DNA of 64,000 nucleotides from Pseudomonas sp. Irchel s3h14 (GTDB lineage Bacteria > Pseudomonadota > Gammaproteobacteria > Pseudomonadales > Pseudomonadaceae): positions 124,001-188,000 of the forward strand of contig NZ_FYDJ01000006.1 in assembly GCF_900187425.1 (NCBI RefSeq). Reading direction: 5' to 3'. The first letter of the stretch is position 1; the number at the start of each line of letters is the position of its first letter. Made by a program: the position numbers and the translations under genes. This document shows, one piece after another, positions 61,792 through 64,000 of this stretch. The notes beneath the pieces are model-generated. The model searched no databases, was not told the origin of the DNA, and worked only from the letters and a program-made list of their open reading frames with translations.

Positions 61792-62265
61792 ATGAAACAT
61801 TTCACCCCGGACGCATTCCACACTTGCCATCTCGGCCTCCTGCTCGGGCGCGCTGCGTTGCTCAAGGACCGGATCATCGACACGCATATGGAACCCCACG
61901 GCATCACCGCCGCGCAGTTCAAAGTGCTGATCATCATGGCCCAGTTCGGCGTCGATACCCCGGCCGAGCTGTGCCGTCACCTGTCGCTGGATAGCGGATC
62001 GATGACCCGCATGCTCGACCGTCTGGAACAGAAAGGCTTCCTCGCCCGCCAACGCTCCGAAGCGGATCGCCGTCAGGTTCAGCTGGTGCTGACCGAACAA
62101 GGCCAGCGGTTGACTGACCGCCTGCCGGAGATCGGCGCCGACGCGATGAATGAACTGGCTGGCGCGATCACCCCAGAGGAGTTGCAGACCCTCGAACAGA
62201 TCCTGAAGAAGATTTTGGTGGCAGCCGGTGACTCGATCACCCTGCTGCGGGTAGGTGGCAAATGA
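61792..62265 (+). CDS. MarR-family repressor of the efflux operon
   Basis: The 157-aa winged-helix regulator has HTCHLGLLLGRAALLKDRIIDTHMEPHGITAAQFKVLIIMAQFGVDTPAELCRHLSLDSGSMTRMLDRLEQKGFLARQRSEADRRQVQLVLTEQGQRL. This is a full MarR core with the wing motif EADRRQVQ. Its stop overlaps the next gene (ATGA). Paired 12-base palindromes flank its promoter. It most likely represses itself and the downstream drug-efflux genes until an aromatic or drug ligand binds; the ligand is not known. Confidence 0.9.
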   Translation: MKHFTPDAFHTCHLGLLLGRAALLKDRIIDTHMEPHGITAAQFKVLIIMAQFGVDTPAELCRHLSLDSGSMTRMLDRLEQKGFLARQRSEADRRQVQLVLTEQGQRLTDRLPEIGADAMNELAGAITPEELQTLEQILKKILVAAGDSITLLRVGGK

Positions 62266-63731
62266 GCAGTAAAACCCTGCGTACCGGCTTGAGTCTGGTG
62301 CTGGCGGCCATGACCCTGGCCGGTTGTGCCAGCTACAGCGGCCTGACCACTGAAGGCGTCAGCCTCGATGCGAAAAACCTCAAGGCCGGGCAATCCCTTA
62401 GCGGCGTGACCCTGTCGCCCGCGGCCTGGCCGAAAAGCGACTGGTGGAAAAGCCTCGGCGACCCACAGCTCGATGGCCTGATCCGCGAGGCCCTGCACGA
62501 CAGCCCCGACATGCAAATCGCAGACGCCCGCGCCCACCAGGCCAGCGCCGCCGCTTATGCAGCAGATGCCGCACGCATGCCCACCCTCGATGCCAGCGCT
62601 GGCGTCAGCCGTTCGCGTCTGGCCCGGGATCAGGACCCGAGAGGCGAGGGCGATGCATACTCCACCGTGCGTAACATCAGTGCCAGTTTCAATTACAACT
62701 TCGACCTCTGGGGCGGTCAGCGTGACGCCTGGGAAGCCGCATTGGGCCAGGCCCGCGCTGCCGAAGTCGATCAGCAAGCGGCGCAACTGACGTTATCCGC
62801 CGACGTTGCCCGCGCTTATAGCGATCTGGGGCAGGCGCATATCGTTCACGACCTGGCGCAGGAAGACCTCAAACGCACCAAACAAATGCTCGATCTGAGC
62901 CAGCGCCGCCTGAGTTCCGGGATCGACAGTCAATACCAGTTCCAGCAAACCGAGAGTCTGGAAGCCACGTCCGAAGCCAGCCTGATCGACGCCGAAAAAC
63001 GCCTGCAAAGCGCGAAAATCGCCTTGGCCGTCTTGCTCGGTAAAGGCCCGGATCGCGGCAACGAAATCGCCCGGCCGAAAATCCTTCAGGCCAGTGCCGT
63101 CGCGTTGCCAACGGTGCTGCCGGCCGAGTTGCTCGGTCGTCGTCCAGACCTGGTGGCCGCCCGTTGGCGGGTCGAGGCCGCGAGCAAGAACATCGACGCC
63201 GGAAAAACCCGCTTCTACCCCAACCTCAACCTGAGCGCCGCGGCCGGAGCCGAGTCGTTGCTGGGCGATGCGATGTTCGGTTCGGCCAGTCGTTTCTTCA
63301 ACATCGCGCCGACCATTTCTGTGCCGATTTTCGACGGTGGCCGCCTGCGCGCCGACCTCGATTCCCGCGACGCCGATTACGACCTCGCCGTGGCGCAGTA
63401 CAACAAAAGCCTGGTGAAAGCCCTGGGTGATGTCAGCGACACCCTCAACCAGTTGCGCGATATCGGCCGGCAGATCGGGGCTCAGCAGCACGCCACCGAC
63501 ATTGCCCAGGATTCTTACAACACCGTGGTCCAGCGGTACGGTTCCGGCATCGGGAATTACCTGGACGTGCTCAGCATCGAGCAGCAATTGCTCCAGGCCC
63601 AGCGTCAGCTGGCCAACCTGAATGCCGAGCAGATCGACCTGTCGATCCAACTGATGCAGGCGCTGGGCGGCGGCTTCCAGGGCGAAACCCTGACCGCAGC
63701 CAACGCAACCCCAGCCACGCAGCACAACTAA
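62262..63731 (+). CDS. NodT-family efflux outer-membrane lipoprotein
   Basis: Outer-membrane channel of a tripartite drug-efflux pump (TolC-like fold). The 489-aa product has a lipoprotein signal with lipobox LAGC (Cys22) in VLAAMTLAGCASYSG. Two outer-membrane efflux repeats follow: WWKSLGDPQLDGLIREALHDSPDMQIADARAHQAS and LLGRRPDLVAARWRVEAASKNIDAGKTRFYPNLNLSAA, the second with the conserved LLxxRPDLxAAEW-type motif. It overlaps marR by four bases and precedes the EmrA-like gene by 15 bases, forming one operon. Confidence 0.92.
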   Translation: MSSKTLRTGLSLVLAAMTLAGCASYSGLTTEGVSLDAKNLKAGQSLSGVTLSPAAWPKSDWWKSLGDPQLDGLIREALHDSPDMQIADARAHQASAAAYAADAARMPTLDASAGVSRSRLARDQDPRGEGDAYSTVRNISASFNYNFDLWGGQRDAWEAALGQARAAEVDQQAAQLTLSADVARAYSDLGQAHIVHDLAQEDLKRTKQMLDLSQRRLSSGIDSQYQFQQTESLEATSEASLIDAEKRLQSAKIALAVLLGKGPDRGNEIARPKILQASAVALPTVLPAELLGRRPDLVAARWRVEAASKNIDAGKTRFYPNLNLSAAAGAESLLGDAMFGSASRFFNIAPTISVPIFDGGRLRADLDSRDADYDLAVAQYNKSLVKALGDVSDTLNQLRDIGRQIGAQQHATDIAQDSYNTVVQRYGSGIGNYLDVLSIEQQLLQAQRQLANLNAEQIDLSIQLMQALGGGFQGETLTAANATPATQHN

Positions 63732-63746
63732 TTCAAGGTACTTGTC

Positions 63747-64000
63747 ATGGCCACTGCCGATTCAACAACACAAACCCCTGACAACGCTCAAGACACGAGC
63801 AATCCGCGCAAACGCAAAGTCATGCTGGTCGTTCTGGCTATCGTGGTAGTCCTCGCGGGTGTCGGCGTCTGGGGTTATCACGAATTCTACGGGCGCTGGA
63901 ACGAAAGCACCGACGATGCCTATGTGAACGGCAACGTGGTGGAAATCACTCCGTTGGTCACCGGCACGGTGGTCAGCATCGGTGCCGACGACGGCGACCT
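63747..64000 (+). CDS. EmrA/HlyD-family membrane fusion protein, N-terminal part
   Basis: The gene runs off the right edge; 84 residues are visible. A Thr/Asn-rich N-terminus and basic PRKRK lead to one membrane helix (VMLVVLAIVVVLAGVGVWGY), followed by RWNESTDDAYVNGNVVEITPLVTGTVVSIGADDGD. The STDDAYV-x-G-x-V...PxVxGxV motif is diagnostic for EmrA-type periplasmic adaptors. Such proteins link an MFS pump (EmrB-like, probably the next gene outside the window) to the NodT channel just upstream. The ATG is preceded by AAGG. Confidence 0.92.
   Translation, partial: MATADSTTQTPDNAQDTSNPRKRKVMLVVLAIVVVLAGVGVWGYHEFYGRWNESTDDAYVNGNVVEITPLVTGTVVSIGADDGD

Overview
The window is a 64 kb stretch of a Pseudomonas chromosome, most likely from the P. 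fluorescens group. The basis is GC-rich codon use, gene orders typical of Pseudomonas (earP-efp; minCDE-rluA-apeB; smr-isochorismatase-prmB-aroC-MFS-mtnBDC), and many REP/REPIN palindromes of the Pseudomonas GTAGGAGC...GCTCGCGA type. The species call is inference. The region is mostly core chromosome, with one small prophage remnant and one cruciform-forming repeat element. I saw no rRNA, tRNA, CRISPR array or intact insertion sequence.

Layout. 1-9.5 kb: end of earP and efp (translation factor EF-P and its arginine rhamnosyltransferase), a secreted esterase, the ohr/ohrR peroxide pair, two LysR regulators around a TauE/SafE permease, a DUF1127 peptide, a YcaQ-like winged-helix protein and a class II DAHP synthase. 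9.6-18.5 kb: spermidine synthase-like protein, a crotonase, a DeaD-type RNA helicase with a structured leader, a large MscS-type channel, a 58-aa membrane peptide, the M18 aminopeptidase apeB and a kinase-fold orphan. 18.6-23.7 kb: rluA, the minCDE division operon, an LpxL/HtrB acyltransferase and a patatin.

23.8-35 kb is a purine-catabolism island. It encodes two tandem Tsx-like outer-membrane channels, an NCS2 urate/xanthine permease, PuuD (urate to 5-hydroxyisourate), AllA, allantoicase, UraD, PuuE, divergent UraH, and an AzgA-type purine permease. Together these cover urate import and breakdown to glyoxylate and urea. Near-identical TTGTATACAA palindromes occur in the puuE/uraH intergenic region and upstream of the AzgA permease, suggesting one FadR-type GntR regulator.

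35-38 kb: MarR regulator with divergent aminotransferase, a membrane-anchored glutaredoxin and folE. 38.0-40.1 kb: prophage remnant between folE and smr, made of a truncated tyrosine integrase, a PL7 (alginate-lyase family) protein and a self-cleaving CI/LexA-type repressor. GGG-N4-CCC operators overlap both promoters, predicting DNA-damage induction of the lyase. 40-49.5 kb: smr, a small membrane protein, a cysteine hydrolase, prmB, a 266-bp element with nested inverted repeats, an alpha/beta hydrolase, aroC, an MFS transporter and the methionine-salvage genes mtnB, mtnD and mtnC.

49.6-64 kb: DUF3509 protein, long-chain acyl-CoA synthetase, ankyrin protein, a PstS/OmpA fusion, xthA-type exonuclease III, a GNAT acetyltransferase, the tamA-tamB outer-membrane assembly pair, and an autoregulated MarR / NodT outer-membrane factor / EmrA-type efflux operon that runs off the right edge.
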